Origin: Lysobacterales bacterium 66-474 | Lineage (GTDB): Bacteria > Pseudomonadota > Gammaproteobacteria > Xanthomonadales > Rhodanobacteraceae | NCBI GenBank assembly: GCA_001899805.1 | Contig: MKWP01000016.1 | Span: forward strand, 186,001-250,000 | Reading direction: 5' to 3' | DNA: 64,000 bases | Shown: piece by piece, positions 19,749-29,276 of the stretch | How the letters are laid out: every line of letters begins with the position of its first letter | Numbering within the stretch: the stretch's first letter is position 1 | Position numbers and translations under genes: made by a program | Notes under the pieces: model-generated | What the model was told of the DNA's origin: nothing | Seen by the model: only the letters and a program-made list of their open reading frames with translations | Database searches by the model: none

Positions 19749-20417
19749 ATGCGCCGAATCGTCCTTTGCCTGTTGATCACCGCCCTGTCCGGCGCGGCCG
19801 CGTCCGTGCCGGCTTACGCGGACCAGGACAATGCGTCCGCCACGCACTATCGCTGGAAGGATGCGTCGGGCGTCGTGCACTTCAGCGACACCATCCCGTC
19901 GTCGGCACTGGCCGGTGGTTACGACATCGTCGACAAGAACGGCCTGGTGGTACGACACGTCGAGCGCGAGCTCAGTCCGGCCGAACGCCGTGCCGCTGCC
20001 ATCGCCGCCAGCCAGGCCGCGGCCGCGCGGCGTGACGCCCGGCAACGCCAGCTCGAGGACACCCAGATGCTGGCGGCCTATCCGACCGACCGCGACCTCG
20101 AACAATCCCAGCAGGCGCAAATCGAGCAGATCCGGAACGACATCGCCACGCTGGAAACCAATCTGCACAGCCAGGAAGATTCCCTCACGGAGCTGCTCGC
20201 GCATGCGGCCGACCTGGAGCACGCCGGCCAGCCGATTCCGGCATACGTCAGCAAGCGCATCGCCGAACAGCGCGGCAGCGTGAACGACGAGCGTGCCGTG
20301 CTGGCGCAACGGCGCGTCGACCTTGCCAACAGCAAGGCGAAGTTCGCCTCGCAACTGGCCCGCTATCGCGAGCTGCGCGCGAAATTCAGCAACGGCGACG
20401 ATCCGCCGCAGCAATAA
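19749..20417 (+). CDS. DUF4124-domain periplasmic protein
   Basis: Signal peptide then YRWKDASGVVHFSDTIP; coiled-coil C-terminus. Confidence 0.85.
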   Translation: MRRIVLCLLITALSGAAASVPAYADQDNASATHYRWKDASGVVHFSDTIPSSALAGGYDIVDKNGLVVRHVERELSPAERRAAAIAASQAAAARRDARQRQLEDTQMLAAYPTDRDLEQSQQAQIEQIRNDIATLETNLHSQEDSLTELLAHAADLEHAGQPIPAYVSKRIAEQRGSVNDERAVLAQRRVDLANSKAKFASQLARYRELRAKFSNGDDPPQQ

Positions 20418-20421
20418 CGCT

Positions 20422-20700
20422 TCAGGCCGAAGCGGCGTGCAAGTTCGACTGGATGTGCTCGGACAGCGCGCGCAGCGACCCGAACACGCGCCGGTTGTCG
20501 GGATTGTCCGAACGCAGCTGGATGCCGTAGCGTTTGGACACCGCGAGCGCGAGTTCCAGCGCATCGATTGAATCCAGGCCCAGCTCGCCGCCGAACAGCG
20601 GCGCCTCCGGATCGATGCTCTCCGCTGCGACGTTTTCGAGGTTGAGGTTCTCGACGATCAAACGTGCCAGTTCCTGCTCTGCAGGGCTCTGCCGGGTCAT
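20422..20700 (-). CDS. Acyl carrier protein (aryl-polyene/xanthomonadin-type)
   Basis: EAPLFGGELGLDSIDALELALAVSKRYGI, phosphopantetheine serine in LGLDSID. Confidence 0.88.
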   Translation of the reverse strand: MTRQSPAEQELARLIVENLNLENVAAESIDPEAPLFGGELGLDSIDALELALAVSKRYGIQLRSDNPDNRRVFGSLRALSEHIQSNLHAASA

Positions 20701-20817
20701 GCTCCGCGTCTCCACAACCTCATGGAATCAACCGTTTAGTGTAACATGGCCGGTTTGATATTGGATGTTCTCGCCCATGCACCACCCCGCGCCACGCGTC
20801 GACATGGAAGGCAACGC

Positions 20818-21783
20818 ATGAGCGACGCGGGGCTGTCTGCGTTGCGCGTGGAGTATCGTGCGGATTCCACCGCGACCCTGCTGGACCGGCCGGATACGCT
20901 CGCGGTGCTGGGTTTCGGCGCCACCGAAACCGGCGACACCGATCCGCGCCACCTGTGCGTGCCACTGCGGCCCTTGTCCAGCAAGGCGCCGCGCGAACAT
21001 TGGACCGTCGGCGCCGAGGTCGCGACCGGGCGCGATGGCGACCTGCGTTGGGCGGCCGGTGGTGGCTGGCGCTTCATCGCGATCGAGCTCGACGAAGCCC
21101 GCTTCGGCGGCATCGAAGCCGCCAGCGAACATGCGTACACCCTGTTGCCAGCGCATGTCGCGGCTTGCCCCGAGCGTCATCTGCAGCGGGTCTGGAATTA
21201 CCTCGACGCCATCAACGCGGGCGAGGGCGACCAGGAACGCTACCGGCTGTTCTGCAACGGACGCGCACGCGGCCTCGTCGCGCGCGGCATCAACCACTAT
21301 CCCGCCGCCACCGCGATCGGCCACCACGGCCCGCGCGGCCTGCTGCAGGTCTACGCGCTGTGCGCGACGCAGCCCGGCCACGCGCTGGAAAATCCGCGCC
21401 AGGTCAGTGCTTGGCAATACCCCCGCCAGTACGGCCCCACCGCCCCGAGCTTCGCGCGCGCGATGCGCTTGCCGAATGCCGCGCTGGCGATCTCGGGTAC
21501 CGCCGCGGTGACCGGGCATGCCTCGCGCCATCACGACGACGTGGCGGCGCAAGCCGACGAGGCCTTCACCAACCTCGCCAGCCTGCTCGAACGCGCGCAA
21601 CTCCCGGCATTCGACGTCCATTCACCGCTCAAGGTTTACGTGCGCAACGCTGATGATGTCCCGGCGGTCGAAGCCGCGCTGGCGCGGCGCCTCCACGCCG
21701 CGGTGCCGCGTGTGCTGCTGCAAGGCGACGTCTGCCGCAGCGAATTGCTGGTCGAGATCGACGGTTGGCGTTTCGCGTCCTGA
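20818..21783 (+). CDS. XanB2-like chorismatase (FkbO/Hyg5 family)
   Basis: Family-like architecture: VWNYLDAINAGEGDQERYRLFCNGRARGL, AISGTAAVTGHASRHHDDVAAQADEAFTNLASLL. Divergent from an ACP. Confidence 0.82.
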   Translation: MSDAGLSALRVEYRADSTATLLDRPDTLAVLGFGATETGDTDPRHLCVPLRPLSSKAPREHWTVGAEVATGRDGDLRWAAGGGWRFIAIELDEARFGGIEAASEHAYTLLPAHVAACPERHLQRVWNYLDAINAGEGDQERYRLFCNGRARGLVARGINHYPAATAIGHHGPRGLLQVYALCATQPGHALENPRQVSAWQYPRQYGPTAPSFARAMRLPNAALAISGTAAVTGHASRHHDDVAAQADEAFTNLASLLERAQLPAFDVHSPLKVYVRNADDVPAVEAALARRLHAAVPRVLLQGDVCRSELLVEIDGWRFAS

Positions 21784-21804
21784 ATACGCGCCACGCCGTT
21801 CGCG

Positions 21805-22509
21805 TCAACCGCCGCGCAGCAACTTGCGCACCGCCGCAAGGTTGCGCCGGCTGATTTCGGGCGCGGCGTCGCTGCCGGCGATCAACGCGTGCACCGTGCC
21901 ATCGGGGTCGCGCCGCAAGCCCAGCAGGCGTTCGACCGGGATCAGGCAACCGCGATGCACGCGCACGAAACGCTCCGGGAACATCGCCTCGATCGCCTTC
22001 AGTGATTGTTCGACCAGCACCTCGCCGGCCGCGCGATGCACGGTCACGTATTTCTCGTCGGCGGAGAGATACAGCACCTCGGCCAGCGGAATCCTGACCG
22101 GGGCGCCGTGCACCTGCGCCAGCAGCGTCGCGACGGGCGGTGGCCTGCGCTGCCGCAATGCCTGCGCGCGTACCAGCGCCTCGCGCAGGCGCTCGATCCG
22201 TACCGGCTTGAGCAGGTAATCGGCCGCGCGCAACTCGTAGGCTTCCAGCGCGTGCTGCTCGTAGGCCGTGCAGAACACCAGTTGCGGAGAATCGGGCAGG
22301 ACCGCGAGCCGGCGCGCCGTGTCGATCCCGTCGAGGCCGGGCATCGCGATGTCCAGCAGCAGCAGGTCGGGGCGTGTTTCCGCGCACGCCGCGAGCGCGG
22401 CTTCGCCATCGCCGACGCTGGCCACGACTTCGGCACCCTCGCACTCGCGCAGCAACGCCGCCAGGCGCGCGCGCGCAAGAGGCTCGTCATCGACGATGAC
22501 TATCCGCAT
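21805..22509 (-). CDS. LytTR-family response regulator (AlgR-like)
   Basis: MRIVIVDDEPLARARL receiver, DIAMPGLDGID, YLLKPVR; LytTR ADEKYVTVH and RVHRGCLIPVE. Confidence 0.95.
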   Translation of the reverse strand: MRIVIVDDEPLARARLAALLRECEGAEVVASVGDGEAALAACAETRPDLLLLDIAMPGLDGIDTARRLAVLPDSPQLVFCTAYEQHALEAYELRAADYLLKPVRIERLREALVRAQALRQRRPPPVATLLAQVHGAPVRIPLAEVLYLSADEKYVTVHRAAGEVLVEQSLKAIEAMFPERFVRVHRGCLIPVERLLGLRRDPDGTVHALIAGSDAAPEISRRNLAAVRKLLRGG

Positions 22510-22599
22510 GGTCGAGCGGCCGGTTGCAAGCAAACTTCGCGAGACATTTCTCCATATCCCCGATCACCGCCTGTTCCCCGGGCGGCGACACCCCTTGAA

Positions 22600-23640
22600 T
22601 CAAGGGAGCTGCGCATGTGGAAGCCTCACCACCACGCGGAACATTCCGTGCCCGCTGCGCGTCTCCAATCCTCCGCGCGCGCCGAAATGGTAAGCGATGC
22701 GGCGGCGCACGCTGTCCAGGCCGTGTCCGTTGCGCCGCACCGTTTCGCCGTCCGGCAACGGGTTGTCGATCCCGATTTCGACGCCCTGCGGGATGCGGCG
22801 GGCCGCGATCCGCACGCAGCCGCCTTCGCGGCGCGGCTGGATGCCGTGGTAGACCGCATTCTCGACCAGCGGCTGCAACAGCAGCGAGGGCATTTCCAGG
22901 TCCAGCGGCAAGTCGTCGACGTCGCGCTCCACTTTCAGGCGATCGCCAAGGCGCAGTTGCTCGATCGCGAGGTAGCGATCGACCAGCGCAAGCTCGGCGC
23001 CCAGCGTGCTCGGCTTGTCGCCGGCGCCCAGTGCCGCGCGAAACAGCTCGGACAAATCCTCGACGGTGCGCTCGGCCGCGTCCGGGTCGACCCTCACCAA
23101 CGCCGCCACCGTGTTCATGCTGTTGTAGAGGAAGTGCGGGCGGATGCGCGCCTGCAAGGCGTCGAATTGCGCGCGCGCGACCGCGGCAAGCCGCGCACGC
23201 CATTCCGCGAGCACGTGGAAATAACGCAGCAACGCGCCGCCCAACAACGCCGCCAACACCGTGTTGCCCGCCACGAAACGCACGCCCGACGCAGGCGTGA
23301 GATGGGTTCCCAGCGCCTGGTCCAGCCACGCCACCACCGCACTGGCGAGCGCGACCAGCACCACCAGCGCAGCCCACGCGAGCGGCCAGGCGAACCGGCG
23401 CGGCCGGCGCAGCAGCAACGGCGACAACCGGCACAACATCAGCGATGCCAGCAGGGCCAGCCACACCACGAACAGGGTTGCGGTCGAGAACCCGCGCCAA
23501 TCCATGCGCGCGTCCGGTGCCAGCGCGTCGATCACCACCACCAGTTCCGCCACCACCACCAGCGTGAACACCGATCCCATGCTGCAGAAGTCCGGCAGCA
23601 CGACGGCTTCGTGACGGGACGCAGGCATGGGTTCGGCCAT
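22600..23640 (-). CDS. LytS-type sensor histidine kinase (HisKA-7TM/His_kinase family)
   Basis: RIRPHFLYNSMNTVAALVRVDPDAAERTVEDLSELFRA, MPSLLLQPLVENAVYHGI, NGHGLDSVRRRI. Confidence 0.95.
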   Translation of the reverse strand: MAEPMPASRHEAVVLPDFCSMGSVFTLVVVAELVVVIDALAPDARMDWRGFSTATLFVVWLALLASLMLCRLSPLLLRRPRRFAWPLAWAALVVLVALASAVVAWLDQALGTHLTPASGVRFVAGNTVLAALLGGALLRYFHVLAEWRARLAAVARAQFDALQARIRPHFLYNSMNTVAALVRVDPDAAERTVEDLSELFRAALGAGDKPSTLGAELALVDRYLAIEQLRLGDRLKVERDVDDLPLDLEMPSLLLQPLVENAVYHGIQPRREGGCVRIAARRIPQGVEIGIDNPLPDGETVRRNGHGLDSVRRRIAYHFGARGGLETRSGHGMFRVVVRLPHAQLP

Positions 23641-23655
23641 GCGGGGCAGTATGCC

Positions 23656-24321
23656 TCAACGCGGCAGGCGTTCCGTGAGCCAATCACCGAGATCGGCGAT
23701 CTCCGGCGGGCAAACCTGGTGCGCCATCGGATAGCCGTGCCAGGCCACGGCGTAACCCCACTCGCGCAAGCGGTCGCGCGAGCGCTCGCCGAGCACCTGA
23801 GGCACCACCGGGTCGAACGCGCCGTGCGCCATGAAGACCGGCGTCGCGGCGTTCGCGGCGTGGCGTTCGTCCGCCATCACTTCGGCGAGCGGCAGGTAGG
23901 TCGACAACGCAACGATGCCGGCGAGCTTGCGCGGGTGGCGCAAGCCCGCCGCCAACGCGATCGCGCCTCCCTGCGAGAACCCGGCCAACACGATGCCCGA
24001 TTCGGCGACGCCGCGCGCGACTTCGCGCGCGACCAGTTTTCCCACTTCAGCCACCGATGCGCGGATGCCGGTCTCGTCCTGTTTCTGCGACAGGTCGAAA
24101 CCGCCGATGTCGTACCACGCCCGCATCGGCATGCCGCCGTTGACGGTGACCGGCCTGACCGGCGCGTGCGGAAACACGAAACGCAACGACGGCCACCCGC
24201 GCCGCACCAGCTGCGGCAGGATCGGCACGAAGTCGTTGCCGTCGGCGCCGAGGCCGTGCAGCCAGATCACCGCGTGGCGGGGAGCCGGCCCGCTCTCGCG
24301 CTCCACGCATTCAAGCGTCAC
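23656..24321 (-). CDS. Carboxylesterase/phospholipase-type alpha/beta hydrolase
   Basis: VIWLHGLGADGNDF, VLAGFSQGGAIAL, HGAFDPVVP, YPMAHQV. GTG start overlaps the preceding stop by 4 bp (GTGA). Confidence 0.93.
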   Translation of the reverse strand: MTLECVERESGPAPRHAVIWLHGLGADGNDFVPILPQLVRRGWPSLRFVFPHAPVRPVTVNGGMPMRAWYDIGGFDLSQKQDETGIRASVAEVGKLVAREVARGVAESGIVLAGFSQGGAIALAAGLRHPRKLAGIVALSTYLPLAEVMADERHAANAATPVFMAHGAFDPVVPQVLGERSRDRLREWGYAVAWHGYPMAHQVCPPEIADLGDWLTERLPR

Positions 24322-26525
24322 CTGGCCGACTCCGGCGGCTCGCCCAGTCCGAGTTCCTCGGCGAAGAACGCCATGGTCGCCGCGGCATTGCCCACGCGCT
24401 GGCTGAAGGACGCGGTGACGCCGTGGCCTTCGTTCATGCGGGTCAGCAACAGCACCGGATATTTCGAGGTGGTCGAGGCCTGCAACGCCGCCGCGAACTT
24501 GCGCGATTGCCACGGGGCGACGCGCGGGTCGTTGACGCCGGTGATCAACAGCACCGCGGGATACGCGGTATCCGTCTTCACGTTCTGCAGCGGCGAATAC
24601 GCACGCAGCCACTCGAAATCGGGTTGCTTCGTCACCGTGCCGTATTCCGAAACGTTGTACTGGCCATTCGGCCAAAGCTCCACACGCAGCATGTCGTAGA
24701 TGCCGACCAGCGACACCACCGCGCGGTATTCGGATGGATGTTGCGTCAGCGCGCCGCCCATCAACAGGCCGCCGTTGGAACCGCCGAGGATGCCGAGATG
24801 CGCGCGGTCGGTCCAATGTTTCGCGACCAGCGCTTGCGCCGCCGCGTAAAAGTCATCGAACACGTTCTGCTTTTTCGACAGCATGCCATCGGCGTGCCAG
24901 CCCTCGCCGAACTCGCCGCCACCGCGGATGTTGGCCACCGCGTACACGCCGCCGCGTTCCAGCCACGCCAGCGTCGAACCCAGGAAGCGGGGCGCAGTGG
25001 TGATGCCGAACCCCCCGTAGCCGTAAAGGATCGCCGGGCGCGCGCCGTTTGGCGTCACGCCCTGCATCGCGATCACGGTGACCGGAACCCTGGTCCCGTC
25101 CTTCGAGATGGCGTCGAGGCGATACGTCACCACTTTCGAATAGTCCGCGGCGGGCTTGACTTCGAACACGGTTTTCAGCCCACCGTTGCTGCCGTCGTAC
25201 TCGGCCCAGCGCGAAGGGATCGTCCAGCCGGAATAGGTGATCAAGGCGTTCGGCGAGGATGCATTGCTGGCGATGGCGCCAACACCGATTCCGGTTTTCG
25301 GCAACGGCACGTTGCGCAGGAACCTTCCGCCGCCGGAATACTGCCGCACGCGCCAATCGGGACCGCGCACTTCGACGATGAGGAAACCACCTTTGATCGG
25401 CGCGACCGAATGCATGGCCCATTCGCCCTGCCCCACCAGCAGCGACGACTTGCCGTTCGCATCCAGCGCCAGCAGCTTGCCGCGCGGTGCATCTTGATAT
25501 GCGATCACCAGCAACCGGTCGCCATCCCACGCCGCACCCTCGTTGACGCTGGATGCCGCGCGCACGTTGGCCTCGGTGCCCAGCGCCAGTTTCCACTTGC
25601 CGTCGCCGCTGCGCAGGTACACCGCGTCGGGCGCGCCATCACCGGCGTGCACGAGCGCAGCGGCGTGCCGGCCGTCGGCCGAACCGAGCAGGGTGTATTC
25701 GGCGACCTTCGACAAGCCCTTGCCGAACTCCAGTGCGTCGTCTTTCGCCGCCGTGCCGAGTACGTGGTGATACAGCGCCGCGTTGAATTGCAGCTGGTCG
25801 TCCGGAACGCTGCCCGGCAACGGCAAGCGCGCGTATGTGACGCCCCTGCCGTCGGCATCCCACACCAATGCTTGCGGCGTGGTGCCGCCGCCCGCGTGCG
25901 GCAACGCATCGGGCAAGCGCTTGCCGGCCGCGACGTCGATGAAGCGGATCGTGGTTTCCTCGTTGCCGCCTTCGGCGGTGCCGTAGGCGACGTACTTGCC
26001 GTCGGGCGAAGGCCAGTAGCCGGTGATCGCGGCGCCGGCCCCCTGGTTGGGATCGACCAGCACGCGCGCCTGGCCTTGCGGCCACGCCTGCGCGACCAGC
26101 ACCGCCTGCGGTTGCGGCGGCGTCTGGCGCAAATAGAACAAGGTGCCGCCGACAATCCCGGGGTCGGATTGCTGGGTGGAGGTCAAGGCCAGTTCGCCGA
26201 CGCGCTGGGCGATGGCCTTGGCATCGCCGAAACCGTCCATCACCTTTTCGGTGTAGGCATTCTGCGCCGCGATCCACTGCTTGACCGCGGGCGCGTCGGC
26301 GTCCTCCAGCCAGCGGTACGGATCGTGCTCCACGTTGCCGAAGAAACTTTCGGTCACATCGTGTTTCGGCGTGGGCGGCGGCATGGCTGGCAACTCGTGT
26401 TGCGTGTCGATGAGCGCGTACCCGGTCGCCGCGCGCGCGGGCGGCTCGGGCGTCTGCGTTTGCGCCAGCGCCCATCCGGACACGAGCCCAAGACCGAGAG
26501 CGACCGACATGCGAATGGCGAACAT
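24318..26525 (-). CDS. S9A prolyl oligopeptidase-family peptidase, exported
   Basis: Signal peptide; DPYRWLEDADAPAVKQWI, GYGGFGITTAPRF, ANIRGGGEFGEGWH, GGSNGGLLMGGAL, NEGHG. Confidence 0.95.
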   Translation of the reverse strand: MFAIRMSVALGLGLVSGWALAQTQTPEPPARAATGYALIDTQHELPAMPPPTPKHDVTESFFGNVEHDPYRWLEDADAPAVKQWIAAQNAYTEKVMDGFGDAKAIAQRVGELALTSTQQSDPGIVGGTLFYLRQTPPQPQAVLVAQAWPQGQARVLVDPNQGAGAAITGYWPSPDGKYVAYGTAEGGNEETTIRFIDVAAGKRLPDALPHAGGGTTPQALVWDADGRGVTYARLPLPGSVPDDQLQFNAALYHHVLGTAAKDDALEFGKGLSKVAEYTLLGSADGRHAAALVHAGDGAPDAVYLRSGDGKWKLALGTEANVRAASSVNEGAAWDGDRLLVIAYQDAPRGKLLALDANGKSSLLVGQGEWAMHSVAPIKGGFLIVEVRGPDWRVRQYSGGGRFLRNVPLPKTGIGVGAIASNASSPNALITYSGWTIPSRWAEYDGSNGGLKTVFEVKPAADYSKVVTYRLDAISKDGTRVPVTVIAMQGVTPNGARPAILYGYGGFGITTAPRFLGSTLAWLERGGVYAVANIRGGGEFGEGWHADGMLSKKQNVFDDFYAAAQALVAKHWTDRAHLGILGGSNGGLLMGGALTQHPSEYRAVVSLVGIYDMLRVELWPNGQYNVSEYGTVTKQPDFEWLRAYSPLQNVKTDTAYPAVLLITGVNDPRVAPWQSRKFAAALQASTTSKYPVLLLTRMNEGHGVTASFSQRVGNAAATMAFFAEELGLGEPPESAR

Positions 26526-26656
26526 GGCTCACTCCAGGCTGGACGGGTCCGCGCAGGGTAACGCCGTTCCACCACGGCCGCCATGCGATGACTTCCGGCG
26601 CTTGCGCATCACGCCGGCGTGTGACTAGCCTTCACGTTTTTTGCGGGGACGCAGCC

Positions 26657-29125
26657 ATGAATCGAATCGTCGTCACCGGGCTGGCCTGCCTGCTGGTCGG
26701 CACGGGCGCACTCGCCGAAGCACCGCCAGCACAGTCGCGCACGCCTGCAACGACCATGGCCTCCGGCATCACGCTGGAGCAGATCATGGCCGACCCCGAC
26801 TGGATCGGGCCGCCGGTCGAGGACGCGTACTGGAGCGTGGACGGTCGCTCGATCTACTTCAAGCTCAAGCGCAACGGTTCGTCGATCCGCGACCTGTATC
26901 GCGTGGATGCCGCCAACGGCACGCCGGCGAAATTGAGCGATGCGGAACTCGCGATCGCCGACGGCCCGGCGGTGTTCGACCACGCCCGCGACCGCGCGGC
27001 GTTCCTGCGCCACGGCGACGTGTTCGTGCGCGAAGTCGCGAGCGGCGCGACCCGTCAGGTCACCCGCGACAACGCCGACAAGTCCGGCCTGCAGATTTCC
27101 TCCGATGGCCAGCTGGTGAGTTGGAGCCAGGGCAACGAATGGTTTGTCTGGAACGCTTCCACCGGCGTGGCGTCGCCGGTGGCGACGCTCAAGACGGAGG
27201 ACAACCCGGCCGACGCCAAGCCCGACCAGTTGGAACGCCTGCAGCTCAGCCTGTTCTCGACGTTGCGCGCGGACAAGGCCGACAAGGACGCCGTACGCGA
27301 GCGCACCGACAAGCTCGACGCCGAAAACCCGAATCGCTCACCCGCGCCGTTCTACCTCGGCGACAAGCCGCGGGTGGTGATGACCTCGCTGTCGCCCAGC
27401 GCGCGCTGGCTGCTGGTGGTGACGGTGCCGAAATCGCACCAGCACGGCAAGCGCCCGGACGTCATCCACTACGTCAACGAGTCCGGCTATCCCGAAACCG
27501 AATCCGCGCGCACCTACGTCGGCCGCAACAATCCCGCTCCGCAGTCGCTGCTGTTGCTGGACCTGCAGAGCCACAAGCAATACCCGCTGTCGATGGACGA
27601 TCTGCCCGGCATCCACGACGATCCGCTGCACGAACTGCGTGCCAAGCGCATCGCCGAATTGAAGAAGCAGGGCCACGCCGACGAAGCCGCGGCGCTGGCC
27701 GCGCCCAGGACGCGTCCGGTATCGATTAATTTCGTTTTGAACGGGGAGTCGGGCTATCCCGCGATCGCGTGGAGCGCGGACGGCAGCCAGCTCGCAGTGG
27801 AGCTTGTCGCCAACGACCACAAGGATCGCTGGATCACCAGTGTGGATTTCGCCGATCACACGCTGGTGACGCAGAACCGCCTGACCGACCCTGCGTGGAT
27901 CAACTGGAGCTTCAACGGCCTCGGCTGGCTATCCGACAACAAGACCCTGTGGTTCGAATCGGAAGCATCGGGCTGGGCGCAATTGTTCGTGAAGCCGCTG
28001 GACGGCAAGGCGCGCGCGTTGACCGGCACCGGTTTCGAGGTGTCGACGCCGGTGCTGTCGCCGGACGGCAAGTGGTTCTACCTGCGCTCGAACAAGCAGG
28101 CACCGTATGACTACGACGTGTACCGCGTGCCGGTCGCGGGTGGCGCGCTGGAACAGGTGACGCACTTCGAAGGCGCGGATGATTTCGAATTGTCGCCGGA
28201 TGGCGCGAAACTCGCGGTGCTGCATTCGAGCGCCTATGTTCCGCCGCAACTGGCGGTGGTGGAAAGCGACGGTTCCGGTGCGCACGACCTCACCGACACC
28301 CGCACGCCCGACTACAAGGCGCTGTCATCGCTGTGGACCGAGCCCGAGTTCGTGAAGGTGCCGAGCAGCCACGGCAGCTTCGGGATCTGGTCCAAGTTCT
28401 ACAAACCGAAGGACTACGACACGTCGCATCCGCACCCGGCGGTGTTGTTCGTGCACGGCGCGGGCTACCTGCAGGACGTGGAGAAGAACTGGTCGTACTA
28501 CTTCCGCGAGCAGATGTTCAACAACCTGTTGCTGCAGGAAGGCTACGTGGTGTTGGTGATGGATTACCGCGGCTCGGCCGGTTACGGCCGCGACTGGCGC
28601 GACGCGATCTACCGCCGCATGGGCCATCCGGAGCTGGAAGACCTGCTGGACGGCAAGGCGTGGCTGGTGAAGGACCAGCACGTCGATCCGAAGCGCGTCG
28701 GCATCTACGGCGGGTCCTACGGCGGCTTCATGACCGAGATGGCGCTGCTGCGCGCGCCCGGCGAGTTCGCGGCCGGCGCCGCGCTGCGCGCGCCGTCGGA
28801 CTGGACCAGCTACAACGACGGCTACACGTCCGACATCCTCAACACGCCGCAGCTCGATCCGGAAGCGTACAAGGTTTCCTCGCCGATCGAGTACGCGAAG
28901 AACCTCGAGGATCCGCTGCTGATCATGCACGGCCTGATCGACAACAACGTGATGCCGGGCGATTCGATCCGCCTGTACCAGCGCTTCATCGAATTGCACA
29001 AGAAGGACTTCTGGATCTCGCTGTATCCGACCGAGCGCCATGCGTTCGAACACGCGGACGACTGGTACGACGAGTATCGCCGCATCCACGAGCTGTTCAC
29101 CGAATTCGTGAAGGACAAACCGTGA
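26657..29125 (+). CDS. S9 (DPP-IV/acylaminoacyl-like) peptidase, exported
   Basis: Signal peptide; VLVMDYRGSAGYGRDWRDAIYR, GIYGGSYGGFMTEMAL, HGLIDNNVMPGDSIRLYQRFIEL, ERHAFEH. Confidence 0.94.
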   Translation: MNRIVVTGLACLLVGTGALAEAPPAQSRTPATTMASGITLEQIMADPDWIGPPVEDAYWSVDGRSIYFKLKRNGSSIRDLYRVDAANGTPAKLSDAELAIADGPAVFDHARDRAAFLRHGDVFVREVASGATRQVTRDNADKSGLQISSDGQLVSWSQGNEWFVWNASTGVASPVATLKTEDNPADAKPDQLERLQLSLFSTLRADKADKDAVRERTDKLDAENPNRSPAPFYLGDKPRVVMTSLSPSARWLLVVTVPKSHQHGKRPDVIHYVNESGYPETESARTYVGRNNPAPQSLLLLDLQSHKQYPLSMDDLPGIHDDPLHELRAKRIAELKKQGHADEAAALAAPRTRPVSINFVLNGESGYPAIAWSADGSQLAVELVANDHKDRWITSVDFADHTLVTQNRLTDPAWINWSFNGLGWLSDNKTLWFESEASGWAQLFVKPLDGKARALTGTGFEVSTPVLSPDGKWFYLRSNKQAPYDYDVYRVPVAGGALEQVTHFEGADDFELSPDGAKLAVLHSSAYVPPQLAVVESDGSGAHDLTDTRTPDYKALSSLWTEPEFVKVPSSHGSFGIWSKFYKPKDYDTSHPHPAVLFVHGAGYLQDVEKNWSYYFREQMFNNLLLQEGYVVLVMDYRGSAGYGRDWRDAIYRRMGHPELEDLLDGKAWLVKDQHVDPKRVGIYGGSYGGFMTEMALLRAPGEFAAGAALRAPSDWTSYNDGYTSDILNTPQLDPEAYKVSSPIEYAKNLEDPLLIMHGLIDNNVMPGDSIRLYQRFIELHKKDFWISLYPTERHAFEHADDWYDEYRRIHELFTEFVKDKP

Positions 29126-29130
29126 CAGGC

Positions 29131-29156
29131 AGCGGGGCGCCGAGGGGCGCCCCGCT
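29131..29156. terminator. Strong hairpin downstream of the S9 peptidase
   Basis: AGCGGGGCGCC-GAGG-GGCGCCCCGCT, 11-bp perfect arms; lacks U tract. Confidence 0.45.
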
Positions 29157-29276
29157 CGGTTCACGCGGACCGTTTCGATCCCGTGGCCTGCATGGCTTCG
29201 CGAACGCAGGCGAACGTGGATCGACCCCGTCCGTCCGCGGGTGGTCGGGCGACCGATACGTCCGGCACCGGATGCG

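Noticed and set aside
22006-24699. 897-aa plus-strand ORF
   Set aside because: Antisense of the LytS/LytTR pair and esterase; composition typical of shadow ORFs.
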